23,947 nt of DNA from an uncultured Clostridia bacterium (lineage in GTDB: Bacteria > Bacillota > Clostridia > Oscillospirales > Acutalibacteraceae), in contig CALYNN010000003.1 in assembly GCA_945221685.1 (NCBI GenBank), positions 1-23,947 of the forward strand, given 5' to 3'. The position numbers and the translations under genes were made by a program. Below the pieces are notes generated by a model, which ran no database searches, was not told the DNA's origin, and was given only the letters and a program-made list of their open reading frames with translations. Shown here piece after piece: positions 22,384 through 23,947 of this stretch (within the stretch, counting starts at the first letter, position 1; each line of letters begins with the position of its first letter).

Positions 22384-23947
22384 TTGAAAAAAATACTAAG
22401 CCTGCTTTTGTCTGCTGTTATGTGTATCTCTGTTTTTACGGCAGTAGATTTTTCGGCTTATGCAAAGGCAAGCATTTGCACTTATTTTGAAATTAATCCA
22501 TCGGGTGTTGACGAGGAAACTAAAGAGGAGCTTATTGAAAAAGCGGAGGAGGATTTGAATGTTTACAGTTCAAGCGCTTCAAGCTACGAAATAAGTTCTA
22601 CCATTGATGCGCCCCAAAAAAGCGCCTCGTACCCCACCTCGCTGGACGCGGCTATGACCCTTCGTGACAATATGGTAAAAAGAATTGCGGATATAAGCGT
22701 AACATTTTTATCAGGCGACATTAATTCCGACAAAGCAATGAAGAGCGTGTTTAACAAAGCCGTTGACCAAAAATATTCCGTAAGTAATCAAGACGGCGAT
22801 TATCTTAAGTATAACTGCGGTGCCGCTTCGGTTTCCGGCTCAAGACAGTATGTCTCGGGAAAATATTTATACAGACTGACCTACCATTTTGATTATTTTA
22901 CAACATATGCTCAGGAGCAGCAGGTTACAAAAAAGGTAGCCGAGGTGTTCAAAGAGCTTAATATCAGCGAAAAATCTGATTACAAAAAAGCTCTTGCAAT
23001 ACACAATTATGTGTGCCAAACGATAAATTACGATTATGCCCATTACGGCGAGTATGATTATATGCCGCAGTTTTGCACCTATCAGGGATTGTTTAACGGT
23101 GTTGCGGTTTGCCAAAGCTACGCAACTCTTTATTACCGTTTAGCCTATGAAGCAGACCTGCCGTGCCGTGTTGTAACAAGCGATGACCACGCATGGAATT
23201 TAGTTAAAATTAAAGATTTAAACTATTATGTTGACTGCACCTGGGACGATACTATTTATGATAAAAAGCAGGGTACCCCCGAAAGCCGTTGGTCTAACCG
23301 CTATGGCGATAAGTATTTTTTGGTAGGCTCCGAAACCATGAGCGACAGCTCTCATATTCTTGAAAGCCAATATAAAACCGAAGAATTTAAAGCCGAGTAT
23401 CCTACCTCGGAAACCGATTTTGTTTGTGAGCACGAGGTAAGCGTATGGGCGGTTCCCGAAAATTCCAACTGTGAAGCAGGCTTTAAAAGGAATCTTGAAT
23501 GTGAAATGTGCGGCTTTGTTACAGGCAGCGGTGAGGTACCGTCAGGCTCATCTCATTCCTACACTGAAATATATGTTGAACCCACCTGCACAACAGGGGG
23601 ATATGTTCTTCATCAGTGTACCGTTTGTGCATTCAGCTATAAAACAGGCGAAGTAAACGTCTTAGGCCACAGCTATAAAACAACAGTAACGAAAGCAACC
23701 ACATCAAAGGCCGGAAGCACTGTGGTAAAGTGTACCCGTTGCCAAAGCGTAAAATCAAATGTTGCAATACCGAAAATCAGCTCGGCAGCCTTAAGCACAA
23801 CCGTGTATGTATATAACGGCAAGGTAAAAACGCCGTCGGTAACGGTAAAGGACAGCAAGGGAAAGGTACTTAAAAAGAATACCGATTACACGGTAAGCTA
23901 TGCAAGCGGCAGAAAGTATGTTGGCAAGTACGCAGTAAAGATTACCT
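22384..23947 (+). CDS. Secreted transglutaminase-like protein with Cys-x-x-Cys and Ig-like tail (3' truncated)
   Basis: An open frame of 521 codons running off the window, starting at TTG 22384 with GAGGT (22371-22375) eight bases upstream. An upstream ATG (22366) hits a stop after three codons. A signal peptide is clear: MKK, a hydrophobic core, then AYA-KA with cleavage expected after residue 27. An N-terminal domain of no recognised family (~30-185) precedes a transglutaminase-like domain with the triad C243 (VAVCQSY), H269 (DDHAWN) and D284 (YYVDCTWDD). From ~340 come Cys-x-x-Cys units alternating with HSY motifs (ECEMCG, QCTVC, KCTRC), then an Ig-like region (VTVKDSKGKVLKKNTDY). Such proteins are thought to act at the cell surface as proteases or cross-linkers. 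Substrate is unknown. The C-terminus, and any anchor, lies beyond the window. Confidence 0.88.
   Translation, partial: MKKILSLLLSAVMCISVFTAVDFSAYAKASICTYFEINPSGVDEETKEELIEKAEEDLNVYSSSASSYEISSTIDAPQKSASYPTSLDAAMTLRDNMVKRIADISVTFLSGDINSDKAMKSVFNKAVDQKYSVSNQDGDYLKYNCGAASVSGSRQYVSGKYLYRLTYHFDYFTTYAQEQQVTKKVAEVFKELNISEKSDYKKALAIHNYVCQTINYDYAHYGEYDYMPQFCTYQGLFNGVAVCQSYATLYYRLAYEADLPCRVVTSDDHAWNLVKIKDLNYYVDCTWDDTIYDKKQGTPESRWSNRYGDKYFLVGSETMSDSSHILESQYKTEEFKAEYPTSETDFVCEHEVSVWAVPENSNCEAGFKRNLECEMCGFVTGSGEVPSGSSHSYTEIYVEPTCTTGGYVLHQCTVCAFSYKTGEVNVLGHSYKTTVTKATTSKAGSTVVKCTRCQSVKSNVAIPKISSAALSTTVYVYNGKVKTPSVTVKDSKGKVLKKNTDYTVSYASGRKYVGKYAVKIT

Noticed and set aside
22139..22387. 82-codon open frame on + upstream of the transglutaminase-like gene
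   Set aside because: No ribosome binding site, and it covers two divergent promoters and repeats. Composition looks like translated AT-rich intergenic DNA.

Overview
The window reads as chromosomal DNA of a low-to-mid GC Firmicute, most likely a gut clostridium of the Ruminococcaceae/Oscillospiraceae type. The evidence is gene order shared with Bacillus and Clostridium, strong AGGAGG-type ribosome binding sites, TTGAxA-17-TATAAT promoters, a GH3 beta-glucosidase, and a secreted transglutaminase-like protein with the Cys-x-x-Cys and Ig-like tail common in ruminococcal exoproteins. The genus is inference. No prophage, insertion sequence, CRISPR array, tRNA or rRNA was recognised.

Region 1 (1-16290, all on +) is a dense run of housekeeping genes: miaB (5' cut by the window edge), a YlbF/YmcA-family gene, mutS, mutL, miaA, an orphan HlyD-like membrane-anchored gene, ylmE/yggS, sepF, divIVA, ileS, lspA, an rluD-family gene, a HAD phosphatase and nfo. 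It ends at a strong bidirectional hairpin terminator. Gaps are short or negative, so much of it is probably co-transcribed. It joins two blocks that are separate in Bacillus subtilis: the mismatch-repair/tRNA-modification block (miaB-ymcA-mutS-mutL-miaA) and the division/envelope block (ylmE-sepF-divIVA-ileS-lspA-rluD). MiaA and MiaB act successively on tRNA A37. MutS and MutL are partners. SepF and DivIVA are septum and pole proteins.

The ileS gene is interrupted. Two in-frame stops (TGA at 11147, TAA at 11174) lie 27 bases apart in the editing domain. The reading frame and all catalytic motifs are intact on either side, so this is a recent lesion, a sequence or assembly error, or (least likely) a split enzyme.

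Region 2 (16297-20297) holds a GH3 glycosidase on - and, divergent from it, an unrecognised three-helix membrane protein on +. Both have near-consensus promoters, and their -35 boxes sit inside an 11-bp perfect inverted repeat.

Region 3 (20298-20675) has no credible gene. It is packed with perfect hairpins, including a 24-bp element present twice.

Region 4 (20676-22085, -) is an nfeD-SPFH (stomatin-like) membrane pair. Region 5 (22384 to the end, +) is the start of a secreted transglutaminase-like protein with a TTG start that runs off the window. The space between regions 4 and 5 carries divergent promoters, a repeated 14-mer and a palindrome on the -35 box of the secreted-protein gene.

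No clearly new multi-gene system was found. The points most worth checking are the ileS lesion, the mirrored promoter repeats, the hairpin array, the orphan HlyD-like gene and the unrecognised membrane protein.
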